Of a DNA stretch of 64,000 nt, positions 50,524-60,937 are shown in pieces; position 1 is the stretch's first letter, and the number at the start of each line of letters is the position of its first letter. Below the pieces are notes generated by a model. The model was given only the letters and a program-made list of their open reading frames with translations. It made no database searches and was not told the origin of the DNA. Where the stretch lies: positions 248,001 to 312,000 of the forward strand of contig JAWNGF010000012.1 of assembly GCA_037039685.1 (NCBI GenBank), written 5' to 3'. The position numbers and the translations under genes were made by a program. The DNA comes from Ceratobasidium sp. AG-K. Lineage: Eukaryota > Basidiomycota > Agaricomycetes > Cantharellales > Ceratobasidiaceae.

Positions 50524-53500
50524 ATGATTGATTGCAGAGCCACATCCTGCTTTATCCACCCTTTCATTGTTAAAGAATATCATCTCCCCAAGTGTAATCA
50601 CGCCAAGCTCAAGACATTGAAAGTCATTGACAGTTGCAAAGTTGCACTGGGACTAGTCAAACAACATACACAATTGTCCATCCAAATAGCCAATCACATG
50701 GAGGAAATTCAATGCCATATAGCAGATGTCGGCAACCACCACTTGGTTTTAGGGATGTCATGGCTGAATACCCACAACCCAAAAATCGACTGGAATAATC
50801 ATACAATCTCCTTCTTGTCTGACTACTGCTCAAAAAATTGCTTGGATAAACCAACCATCTTTCAATTAAATGCAATCCAAGAACTTCCAGTTCCTTATCA
50901 AAAATTTGTGAAAGTCTTTTCTGAGGAAGGAGCCACATAACTACCTCCACATAGCAAATACAACCTAGCCATTGACTTTGTGCCTGACGCCAAATCTTCC
51001 CATGGTCCCATATATAGCATGGGTGCTAAAGAGGCAGCTGCAATCAAAGACATGATTGATCAAGGGCTCAAAACAGGTCTTCTGCATGTTTCAAAATTCC
51101 CAATGGCTGCCCCGTGTCTAGTAGTTAAAAAACAGGACAATTCTCTGCATGTATGCCAAGACCACCAAAAAGCCAATGCCATGACTGTCAAGAATGTTGC
51201 TCCATTACCACTCCCTCAAAACCTAATTGAACAGCTACATGGAAAAAAGGTTTTTACCAACTTGACTTGAAATCAGGTTACAGCCCAATCCACATTCAAG
51301 AGGGCAATGAGTGGAAAACAGTGTCCAAAACTCAATTCGGCATGTTTGAATGGCTAGTAACGTCCTTCAGCCTAACCTATGCATCTGCGGCCTTCCAGAG
51401 TATGATGAACAATATCTTCCATGATAGACTAGGTTTCTCAGTTATTATCTATATCAACAATATTCTGATCTTCTTGGACACCCTGGAAGACCATATCCCA
51501 GAAGTCAAAGAAGTACTACAATGGCTGATGGACAACCATCTGTATTGCAACTTCAAGAAGTGCTCTTTCCACATTATGAAAATTGATTACTTAGGCATGA
51601 TTGTCTCTCACAAAGGTGTCAAAGTGGACCAAGAAAAGGTTACCTCAGCAATGAACTGGTCCAAACCTCAAAATGTTAAAAATGCGCAAGAATTCTTGGG
51701 TCTTGTAAAGTTTTACAGATGATTTATACCAAACTTTGCAAATGTGGCACGCCCCCTATATAACCTTCTCAAAAGAGACACAAAATGGGAATGGTTGAGT
51801 GCAGCAGATGGCGCTTTTAATCAACTCAAGGAGTATCTTACTTCAGCACCCTTATTGGTCCAACTGGACATACCAGGGCAATTCTTTGTTGAATGCAATG
51901 CATTGGACTTTGCCACTGGAGCCACATTGTTGCAAAAGCACACCAAAGGGAAACTGTGCCCCATTGCTTACCTATCCAAATCATTATCCCCTGCAGAACA
52001 CAACTAGGATATCTTTGACAAAGAATTATTAGCAATCATTTGAGCATTTAAGGAATGGAGGCATTTACTGGAAGGGTCAGAAAACCAGTCCAAGTTCTAA
52101 TGGATCATAAGAACTTGGAATACTTTGCCAAGTCCCAACAACTAAACCACTGTCAGATCCAATGGATGAACTTCCTGGTCAATTATAATTACAATATCAT
52201 CTATAGGCCAGGAACTCAGAATCGTAAAGCAGACATCCTTTCCAGATGCTACAATCTTGTTCCACTTCAAGGGGGGGTAGAGAAGCAAGTTCTCATCAAA
52301 CCAGAACTTTTTATTGCTGCTATCACCCCAGATCAAGAAATTCACAATCTTATTTGAGAAGCGCTCCTAGAAGATGGCCAGTTAATGGAGGTCCTAAGCA
52401 AACTCTGCAATGGGAAACTGGTGAAAGATTGGGAATTACTAGAAGGCTTGCTCCTGTTAAGAGGCAGAATCTTTGTACCAAGGGATGAAACGGTTAGAAA
52501 CCTTGTAATGGAATCTAGACATGACACTGTGGCAGCAGGACACCAAGGACAAGCTCACACCTTGGAATTGATCTCCAGAACATTTTACTGGCCTTTGATG
52601 AAGAAGACAGTCAAATCATACATATCCCACTGCAAGACATGCATGTGCTCCAAACCATCCAATCAGCTGCCCACAGGATTGTTGTGACTGCTTCAGATCC
52701 CAGAATGGCCTTGGGAGGAAATATCATATGATCTCATTGTTGGCCTACCAGAATTGGAAGGCTTTGATGCTATCCTTACAGTTGTTGATTGCTTTTCTAA
52801 CATGCTACACTATATCCCCACCAAGTCAAATGCCACCTCCATCAATGTTGCCAATTTATTTGTCACATATGTCTGGAAACTCCACGGTTTGCCCAAAGTC
52901 ACAGTATCCAATTGGGGATCAGTGTTCAACTCCAAGTTCCTGAAACATTTGTACAAACACTTGGATATTAAACCATCCTATTCCACTGCCTACCACCCTG
53001 AAACTGATGGACAGTTGGAACATGCCAACCAGATCAACAAAATTTTCATACAAGCCTACACAAACCATTGTCAATTGGATTGGGTGTCTCTGCTACCCAT
53101 GGCATAGTTTGCATATAATAACACAGTCCAGGTGTCTACAGGCAAATCTCTGTTCCAGATCTGTCCAGGCTTTAACCCCCATTTTGCGGTTGGTGAAGAT
53201 ACAGAGTATCAAGTCCCAAATGCTGATGACCATGCCAGGTTCCTGAATGATGGATACGGCAAAGTAAAAGCAGCACTTGCTCTGGCCCAGGAACAATTCA
53301 GGCACTTCTAGGATCAAAACCACCAAGTACCTGACAATATCAAGGAAGGCAATAAAGTATGGCTTAGCCACCAAAATATATCCACCAATTGTCCTTCAAC
53401 AAAGTTGAGTCGCAAGAAGCTAAGGCCATATAGAGTCATAAAGAAAATAGGAACACACAAATATCAACTCAAACTACCCCACACTATGCATATACATCCT

Positions 53501-53778
53501 GTTTTCCATACCACCCTGCTTCAAAAGCCAAGGCTGATCCTCATGGACATGATCCACCTTGGCTTCCCCCTATTGTCACAGAAGAAGGCAAGGAGGAATA
53601 TGAAGTCAAGGAAATCTTGAATGGTCATTGCAAAAGCCATCATCTCTTTGAGTACTTTGTTAAATGGACAGGATATGATCATGGAAGTAACACTTGGGAA
53701 CCACCTACCAACTCGGAAAATGCCAAAAACCTCATTGAAGCATATCATTGCTCACATCCTTGTGCACCTCACCCTTGA
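50524..53778 (+). pseudogene. Pol of element D: protease, RT, RNase H, integrase, chromodomain
   Basis: Protease: MIDCRATSCFIHPFIV and HHLVLGMSWLNTHNPKID. RT: YNLAIDFVPDAKSSHGPIYS, DLKSGYSPIHIQEGNEWKTV and VIIYINNILIFLDTLEDH (YIDD is YINN). RNase H: FVECNALDFATGATLLQ and MDHKNLEYFAKSQQ. Integrase: HQGQAHTLELISRTFYW and CKTCMCSK for the zinc finger, VDCFSNMLHYIP for the first Asp, TVSNWGSVFNSKF where SDRG is SNWG, and YHPETDGQLEHANQ. C-terminal: KLRPYRVIKKIGTHKYQLKL and chromodomain EEYEVKEILNGHCKSHHLFE, FVKWTGYDHGSNTWEP. At least eight in-frame stops or frame changes; three read TGA where Arg (CGA) is expected. Confidence 0.92.
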
Positions 53779-53788
53779 GAGGGGGTAA

Positions 53789-54271
53789 TGTCATGAGCTC
53801 AGGTGTAATGACATATTTTCCTATATTGTTTACCTTTTTTCCAAGACAGTTTCCTTTTTGGGTATATCATATAGAACATTCTAGATTCAGTCATGTGATC
53901 AATTTGTCTTTGAGTGTGATATTGGATTTGAATACATATTTGATATTAGAATGTCCCAGAATGTTGTTCTTGTTTGTAAATGGCTGTGTGTCTCCATGTA
54001 TATATACTGAGGGGTCAAGTCTGGTAACAACCAAGACTTGACCTCCTGTCAATAGGACTCAAGCATTATCATTACACACTGGTGTGCTCTCTACCCCACT
54101 CATACTTAAAGATACTTATGCCTTAGTCACCGTTCACTTCTATTCTGTTAAACCACCTTACCTTTGCAACATTTGAATTTAGGGTTTACCCTTCATTCAT
54201 TGTATTGGCCATGGGACTTGGGCCCAGGTATTATAATCTTTTCTTAGTTGTCAGCAAGCTTAGTCATGACA
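53789..54271 (+). repeat. 3' LTR of element D
   Basis: 483 bp; partner of 47627-48109. Confidence 0.92.
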
Positions 54272-54276
54272 CAAAC

Positions 54277-54919
54277 CAAAGATTGGGCCAGTCTACTCAT
54301 TAACTGGGGAAGATGATGCAATGCTAAGAAAATGGATTGACAAAAATTTTGCAAAGTCTTCATTGTTCCATCAACCTCTCAATGGGCTTCCCCAGTTATG
54401 TTTCTGAAAAGAAAGGACATCAAGGCATTCCTCAATTGTTATGCTTGTGCATGGACTATTGATCCATGAACTGCAACACCAAGAAAAACCATTCCCCCTG
54501 CCCCAGAACCAATGACCTGATACAGACAGTGAAAGGAGCCTAGATCTTCACCAAATTGGACCTAAAGTTCATATATAACCTAGTATGGGTCACTGATGAA
54601 GACATACACAAAACAGCTTTCAGGACCAAATATGGACTCATTGAATCAGAGGTCATGCCTTTTGCCCTCACCAATGCACCAGCAGATTTCCAGGATATGA
54701 TGGCTGCCAAATTTGGGACATCAAAGATGTCTATGTTGAGATCTACATTGGCAACATCCTGATTTTCTCAAAAGTGGAAGAAAAGCACCCAGAAGATGTC
54801 AAAGAACTATTCCAAAGCCTATAAAAATTAGGACTACATTGCTCTCTCAAGAACTGCTCTTCCCATGTGCACAAAGTAGACTACTTAGGTCTAGTATTAT
54901 TGGGAGAGGAGGTGGAAAT
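54277..54919 (+). pseudogene. RT piece of element C, right of D
   Basis: Continues the frame left at 47626 with PKIGPVYSLTGEDDAMLRKW, then IDKNFAKSSL. After stops and frame changes it reads [20 protein letters not shown] and [13 protein letters not shown], and then [18 protein letters not shown], where the YIDD box reads YIGN. It ends KVDYLGLVLLGEEVEI at the start of the A LTR. Confidence 0.85.
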
Positions 54920-55430
54920 TGTCACAAGCCTCGCTGCTGACAATGGTCTATGTGCTGCGCCTTCATTGCTGGTTGGCTGCCTTTGTTGTTGTGTTCGTTC
55001 TTTTCCCCCTGTTGTGTGCTTGTTGGCTGCCACGTAGATTGTTTCATGGTTTACTCCTTTGTTATGGCTTTGCTCAGCTTAGCCTTTGTGCAAGTGGATC
55101 ATTGGCATGGAATCTCTGGTCTGTGATTTTTCCAGAGTGCTGTGCATTGATCCCCATGTGCTTTGCACGCTTCTTGTTCTGATGATCCTTTCATGTTCCT
55201 TTTGGACTGTTGTGCCTTCCCCATGTAGATAGCACTTCCTTTCTGCTGCTTGCTATAAAAGATGCAAGGGAAATTGTCTTGGAATCCCAAGAACAATTTA
55301 CCTTGTCATTTAGACATCCTACTTTGCCCTGAGGAGGTTATCCAACATTTTTTGGAGCCTCTCAGTGATTTTCAGGCCTAAGAGCTGCTTATTAAGCCTC
55401 AAACAACCCTTCTCTGAGCAGGTTGGGACA
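54920..55430 (+). repeat. 5' LTR of element A
   Basis: 511 bp, TGTCACAAGCC to GGTTGGGACA, same family as the solo LTR at 36595-37105. A TATAAAA box is at 55254-55260. Confidence 0.9.
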
Positions 55431-55615
55431 TTGTAAATCATTGTTACTTGGCTGAAGCCATCCACATTGCCCCAAACTGGCTTTCTACTGCTCTCATCAG
55501 CTGCACATTGTCCAAGCCATCAACAGGCACATTCCTATGCCCATCCTCAGTGGCCAAGCTAGCCCCATTCCCGACCCAATCTTTGCCAAGCACATAATCT
55601 TCTGCAGGCACCTCC

Positions 55616-57021
55616 ATGGAGCGCAAATCAGCAGCAGGACGATTGGTTTCCACCTCAGGAACAAGGGAAAACTCTCCAGCACCAGGCACAATGCAATCTC
55701 AATGCCCAGAAAGCGAAAGTACCTCAGGAGGCATGCACCTGTTAATGGACAAAGATTGGAGACAACTAGAGCGTGTCTACAGCGCAATTAACAACCAGTC
55801 AAATCAAAGAACCCATCAAAATCTGCCAAATCATGGAGGATCACACACAAACACTCTTGAAACACATCCGGGAGCTGGAAGACACCCTGAAAGCACACAT
55901 AGAACAGGAGGTCAACCAGGCTGTCAACCAGGCAATCAACATAGAAGCCCCCAAGCCAGCAACACCCCCCAGGACTGGAGCAATTTCCTGCCTCCCAGTG
56001 GAGTGCACCCCCAGGCCCTCTCAGGAAGTTGCAAGCTCCATTATGCATGATTACCCAGTCCCCATGCATTTTGGATTGGAAGATCCTGTAGGAAGTGTCC
56101 CTCATTGCCCAACTATCAAAAGTGAATCCCCTGCACCTTTACAAGCATCTGCATTCCCCTCTTCCTCCACCATTTGCTTTGTGAACACCCAAAGCAACGC
56201 TGAACCCTCTGCCATTCATATTGGACAGGGAAAGAGAAAGAATAAGGCTCTGGAGGACAACAATCAATCTATCTGCTGTCTTGACTCCTGTGGGGAGACC
56301 CCAGATCCCGATCCTACTCCAGACCCACATCAGCCATGTTTCCCAACCATCAGATGCTCTCCAGAAGCCAGGAGAAGCATGAGGCCATGGGGATGATGGG
56401 AGAGGCTCTGTGGTGCTCTTTAACTGCTCCTTTGAGCACTTTGATCCAAGGATTAAGCCAGACCCCTGGTGCTTCTATTCCCAAATCCAAGATCCCCAGC
56501 CCTGAGAAGTATGATGGCAAGAAGGGCCCTGGAGCAAAATCATTTATACTGGAATGTAAGGCCTACTTCCTTGCCAACCAATCTTCCTTTCCCTCTGATC
56601 ATTCTAAGTTCACCTATGTCCTGATGAACCTGGAAGAAGGCCAGCCATGTAATTGGGGGCAGTTCTAGCTCAAAAAACTTGTCAATGGAGATGCAGATCC
56701 CCTCCTGATTAGCTGGACCACTTTTAAATCAGGATTCATCTCCCAGTGGTCAGATCCTGCAGCACAACAAGTGGCAGAGTGCAAGATACACCTTTAACTC
56801 AGACCTGCTCAGCCAGTGATTATTCCACTGACTTCCACATCATTATGGGTGATCTGGAGTGGCAGGACAAAGCTGTTATGGCCGCATTCCACCAGGGACA
56901 CATGCCAGAAGTCTGCCAGAAGCTAATTGAGTTCACAGTCACTCAAAACATCACCACCCCACCTCTGAACCTGCGAAAATGCTGCATTCCATTGCTCAGA
57001 AGTTCAAAGATTACACTCTAA
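55616..57021 (+). pseudogene. Gag of element A
   Basis: N-terminal part (two overlapping frames near 55616-56396) has a coiled-coil stretch HTQTLLKHIRELEDTLKAHI and VNQAVNQAINIEAP. The capsid part reads PSPEKYDGKKGPGAKSFILE, CKAYFLANQSSFPSDHSKFT and YVLMNLEEGQPCNWGQF, then WQDKAVMAAFHQGHMPEVCQ. Several in-frame stops. The zinc knuckle, present in A' (CIKCGGNHKFEDC), is missing here because of the deletion near 56,960. Confidence 0.8.
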
Positions 57022-57049
57022 GCAAAGGAGTTTTGTTTTACTAAGCCAG

Positions 57050-58327
57050 AATTGTTGTTCCAGATGAGGATGAGCTCAAACAGGAGTTGCTATCTCATTT
57101 CCATGACACTCCAGCCACTGGTCACTGGGGACATGCAAGAATGCTCAGGCTGATATCTTGGCAGTACTAATGGCCTGCTATGAAGTCTCAAGTCAATCAC
57201 TATGTGGATTCCTGTGCAATCTGCCAAAGGAGCAAGGGCACAAAAAAGCATGCTCCCCTTCAGCCATTACCTATTCCTGCTGGCCCTTGGGAGGACTTTT
57301 CCTGCAATTTCATCATCAAACTTCCCAAGAGCAAGGGCTTTGACAGCATCCTTATTGTGGTTGATTGCTTCGCTAAAATGGCACATTTCATCCCCTGCAA
57401 TGAGTCACCAACATCAGGAGACATTGCAGAGCTCTTCCTGAAGAATTTTTGGTGCCTCCATGGCACTCCTAAGCAAACTGTCTCAGACAGAGGCTCAACT
57501 TTCAACAGCAAATTCCTCAAGGCCCTGTAAAAGGTACTGCAAATTGATCCAGCATTTGCCACTGCCTGCCACCTACAGACTGATGGTCAAACTGAGTGAC
57601 TGAACCAATGGCTAGAGGCTTATGTGCAAGCATTCATTGATCACAGGGAGACTGACTGGGTAGATTTGCTGCCTCTTGCTAAGTTCTGTCACAACCACTC
57701 CAAGAGTTAAGCTACAGGAGTATCTCCCTTTGAGCTTGTTTATGGGTGTTCTCCTGCAATCTCTTGAGTCTAGAAACCACTGGAACCACAGGTGCGGATG
57801 ACATGGCTGCAGAACTCAAGGCTGTGCTTAAGGAGGTCCAGGCAATGTTAAAATGGACTCAGGAACACTACAAAGCAGTGGATCACAGAGTTTCTTTGGC
57901 GGAATTTGCACTTGGTGATAAAGTTTGGTTGCTAGACATGCACATCAAATCCCAGTGCCCCACCAAGAAGCTGGACCACAAGTGATATGGTCCCTTCCAT
58001 GTGTTGGAACACATAGGCTCTCATGCTTATCGCTTAAGGCTGCCTGACACTACAAAGATTCATGATGTTTTCCATATTGCTCTGCCGTCTGAGGTGAAGG
58101 AGGACATTGATTTCAAGCAAACCTTCCAACAACCGCCCACTGTGATCACAGAAGATGAAGAGGAAGTCTATGAGGTGGACAAACTGATTGATTGGAAGCT
58201 GGAAGATGGAAGATGGAAGTACAGGGTTTGTTGGCAAGGCTCTGGGACGCTTGACGACACTTTTGAGCCTGCTTCTGATCTTGTGCACTTGGAGGACAAG
58301 CTGCGTGACTTCTACACACTTCCCTGA
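57050..58327 (+). pseudogene. Integrase and chromodomain of element A
   Basis: The frame begins RIVVPDEDELKQELLSHFHD and HWGHARMLRLISWQY, with CAICQRSKGTKK for the zinc finger. Core: DFSCNFIIKLPKSKGFDSIL with VVDCFAKMAHFIP (first Asp), TVSDRGSTFNSKFLKAL (second Asp, intact SDRG), then stops. The later frame carries HDVFHIALPSEVKEDIDFKQ, the linker, and the chromodomain VYEVDKLIDWKLEDGRWKYR, VCWQGSGTLDDTFEPASDLV, ending DFYTLP. Several stops break the middle. Confidence 0.88.
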
Positions 58328-58485
58328 TGCCCCATGGCCAGATGACCCAGTTCCAAGTGTCCTGCCCAAGGATAAAAAAGCAGCAAGCAAACGCAGGTCT
58401 GACACCTCCAAAACCCACATTCTTGCATCCCTTGCCTCACTCAAGCTCTCTAAACACTTTAAACACTGCTACACTGCCGTCCATC

Positions 58486-59031
58486 ATGTCCATTCATTGT
58501 CCCCACAATGATACCCCCTATAACAGCTGGGCAAGCCTGGACACATATCTCCACTACATGCCAGAAGGCTTCAAGAGCAAACTGGACACAGGCATCCCCT
58601 ACTTGTGCTGTGTGCTAATTCCTCCTGCTACAAAGTGTGCCTGCTTGCGCAAAGGTCCCAACCTACAATACCATGTGCGCTAAGGCGATTTGTACTACCT
58701 CAGCAGGGACAATCCCACTTCCCTGTGCAGTGGTCCCTTCTACCTCTTGCACCATGTTATTGCATGCAATATCCGCAAGTTCCATGAGGTCATTGCTTGG
58801 CATCACTACCAAAACTGCCCCCCAGAGATCAAAGTATCCTTCTCCCAGCACATAGACCACTTCTACATTAGAAACAACAAGGAATTGCACATTTCTTTTG
58901 ATTGTCTCAAGTTCAGAGAAGATCCAGCGCTCAATCCACCCCTTCCCCAATTCCCAGAGCATGAACTGCTTCCAGAGGAGCCTGTGGCAAGTTGCGGATG
59001 GTTTCCAGCGCCTCCAGTTGCTTCTGATTAG
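58486..59031 (+). pseudogene. Extra open frame between pol and 3' LTR of element A
   Basis: Starts MSIHCPHNDTPYNSWASLDT, about 158 bases after the pol stop and in another phase. It runs 182 codons with a single in-frame TAA (58681-58683) to CGWFPAPPVASD. It is rich in Tyr, His and Cys (YLCCVLIPPATKCACLRKGP, FYLLHHVIACNIRKFHEVIA, ISFDCLKFREDPALNPPLPQ). No domain recognised and no signal peptide or membrane span of an envelope protein is clear. Only one stop in 182 codons, in an element whose pol has many, argues that it was a real coding sequence. Confidence 0.6.
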
Positions 59032-59111
59032 GGCAGTGATTTCTAAAGTAGGCTGGTGCAAGCAGCAATTGTCCAATGACTCTGCCAATCACCCATTTTA
59101 GGGGGGAGCAA

Positions 59112-59341
59112 TGCCATGAGCAGCCCTCCTGACAATGGTCTATGTGCTGCGCCTTCATTGCTTGTTGGCAGCTTTTGTAGTTGTGTTTGTTGTTTTCCCC
59201 CTGTTTTGTACTTGTTGGCTGCCAGATAGATGGTTTTATTGTTTACTCCTTTGTTACTGCTTCTCTCAGCTCAGCCTTTGTACACATGGATCATTGGCAT
59301 GTAATCTCTGGTCTGTGATTTTTCCAGAGCACTGTGCATTG
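59112..59341 (+). repeat. Truncated 3' LTR of element A
   Basis: First ~230 bp of an A-family LTR (TGCCATGAGCAGCCCTCC, CTGACAATGGTC), ending at GCACTGTGCATTG. The polypurine tract TTTTAGGGGGGAGCAA lies just before it. The remaining ~280 bp are missing. Confidence 0.85.
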
Positions 59342-59937
59342 CCCAAGCACAAGGCATCCTAGGCAACTTAAAAGAAGCCAAGGTTACTTTAACCTTGAAC
59401 AAGCAACAGGACAAAGAGCATGCAGATCAGAAACCATGCAAGGAACCCATCCAGATTGGTGACAGAGTTTTGCTCAGCCATGATCACATTTCAACCAACC
59501 AACCTTCCTGGAAACTCTCCCACAAGTGGCTAGGGCCCCTCACAGTTCTAGAAGAAGTCAGAAGAACTGCTTACAAACTTGAACTTCCCCACTTCATGAC
59601 CATACACCCAGTAATTAATGACTCCCGGCTAGCAAAGTACCAGAGGAACAAAATAGATGGTCAACATATGGAACCACCACCTTCCATTGAAACCCAAGAA
59701 GGCTGAGAACAGTATGAAATGGAATGTATTCAGAGATAGAAGACTGAGAAGGCAACCCTGAAGTATTTTGTCAAATGGAAAGGATACACTTCAGAACATC
59801 ACTCTGGGGCAACAGTGGGTAACCTTGGCAACACCACAGAATTGATTGCCAACTTCCACAAGGAACACCTGGATGCCATCAATGAAGTCCCCAAGGTTCC
59901 CAAGAAGTGTCCTCATGAAGAAACAAGGGAGGACTAG
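59342..59937 (+). pseudogene. Integrase C-terminus and chromodomain of element C
   Basis: Reads LGNLKEAKVTLTLNKQQDKE, IQIGDRVLLSHDHISTNQPS, LSHKWLGPLTVLEEVRRTAY and HFMTIHPVINDSRLAKY, then a chromodomain with LKYFVKWKGYTSEHHSGATV. Ends at TAG 59935-59937. The RNase H and integrase core that should lie between 54919 and this piece are gone. Confidence 0.82.
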
Positions 59938-60020
59938 GCTGCTGAAGAAAACAAAGAACAGCCATTCAGCATTCCAAGTGTACAAAAGAGGCTGCCAGGA
60001 TCCTAGTTTGCACTCAAACA

Positions 60021-60498
60021 ATGTCTACTCCTACCACTACAACCAAGCTTGCTCCTCTCACTGTGCTATGTCCTCCTTCACCAACACCTCTGTCTGCATC
60101 TACAACAAAGCCTTTATTTGCTCAGCCTCTTTCAAAAGGTGCCTACTCTGTGTCAATCTTGAGGAAGGACTTGACTACCACCAAGGCCTTGCCCAATCCT
60201 CCTACTTCATCATCTCTCAGCATTTCCACCACTTCACTATTGCTGGTCCTTCTGCAGTACACCCCACATCTGCCGGTGTGACTGGATTGCACATGACCTG
60301 GGCAACGTCCATGACCACCTCAAAATTGTCAATGCCTACTGCAAGGCTATGGCCCAGGTCATAACTGAGTACATTGACCTGACAGAGGAACCCAAGCAAC
60401 AGCCAGCAGTCATTGAACAAATGGATGACAAGAAGGACTATGGGGTATGGAAGGGTACAGGGTCAGAGGAGTTTGTGTTGGTTGAGAAGGCCTAAAAG
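60021..60498 (+). pseudogene. Extra open frame between pol and 3' LTR of element C
   Basis: Starts MSTPTTTTKLAPLTVLCPPS, Thr/Ser/Pro-rich (ASTTKPLFAQPLSKGAYSVS), then a stop, and in another phase continues IAHDLGNVHDHLKIVNAYCK, AMAQVITEYIDLTEEPKQQP and DKKDYGVWKGTGSEEFVLVE, ending KA before TAA. Probably a frameshifted single frame of ~155 codons, unrelated by eye to the extra frame of element A. No known domain. Confidence 0.55.
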
Positions 60499-60507
60499 GG
60501 GGGGTAG

Positions 60508-60937
60508 TGTCACAACCTCATCTTGTTTCTCTTTGCTTTACATTCTGATTGGTCTCCTTCTGCTTGCCTTGCTCATGTATGTGCCTTGTATGTGAGCCAC
60601 AACCGCAGGACATGCCTACCACACCTGTTCCCTCAGCTCCTAGCTCTCCATGGACTTACCTAGCTTCCTTTGTTGTTTCCTTGCTTCTCTATGACTCTTG
60701 CTCTGCTCTCCTTTTGTTGCAACTCTCTATTGTACACAACCACAGTACATAGTATATATACCAGCAACACAAGTCTTGTCTCTGCAAGACTTGTTCTTGT
60801 GTTGTTTGTGCCATCCACTTGAGTGTCTGCTTAGCTTAGGCCTAAAAGCCATGCATTGACCTTTGTTGCCATCCCAACCACTGCCCTCATCCCCTGAGTG
60901 ACCCTTGGTGTCATCAGGTCTGGCTGGGGTTGTGACA
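60508..60937 (+). repeat. 3' LTR of element C
   Basis: About 430 bp, TGTCACAACCTCATC to GGGGTTGTGACA, preceded by the polypurine tract AAAAGGGGGGGTAG. Its last ~57 bp match 44941-44997. Confidence 0.85.

Larger units (their letters stand above)
47627..54271 (+). mobile_element. Ty3/gypsy chromovirus D, nested in C
   Basis: 483-bp LTRs (47627-48109, 53789-54271), TGTCATGAGC to TTAGTYRTGAYA, flanked by perfect 5-bp repeats CAAAC (47622-47626, 54272-54276). Inside are gag, protease, RT, RNase H, integrase and chromodomain, all decayed. The 3' polypurine tract is GAGAGGGGGTAA before 53789. Confidence 0.95.
54920..59341 (+). mobile_element. Ty3/gypsy element A, internally deleted, nested in C
   Basis: Starts with a 511-bp LTR (54920-55430) and ends with the first ~230 bp of a second LTR (59112-59341), cut off where element C coding resumes. 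No target duplication is visible. Gag is joined to integrase; protease, RT and RNase H are missing. An extra frame follows pol. Confidence 0.85.
44941..60937 (+). mobile_element. Ty3/gypsy retrotransposon C, split by elements D and A
   Basis: Identified by matching LTR ends (44941-44997 and 60508-60937) and by collinear internal coding pieces: gag and protease to 47626, RT from 54277 to 54919, integrase end plus chromodomain 59342-59937, then an extra frame and the 3' LTR. The gaps are filled by D (47627-54271) and A (54920-59341). Part of pol is lost at the A junction. Confidence 0.85.
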
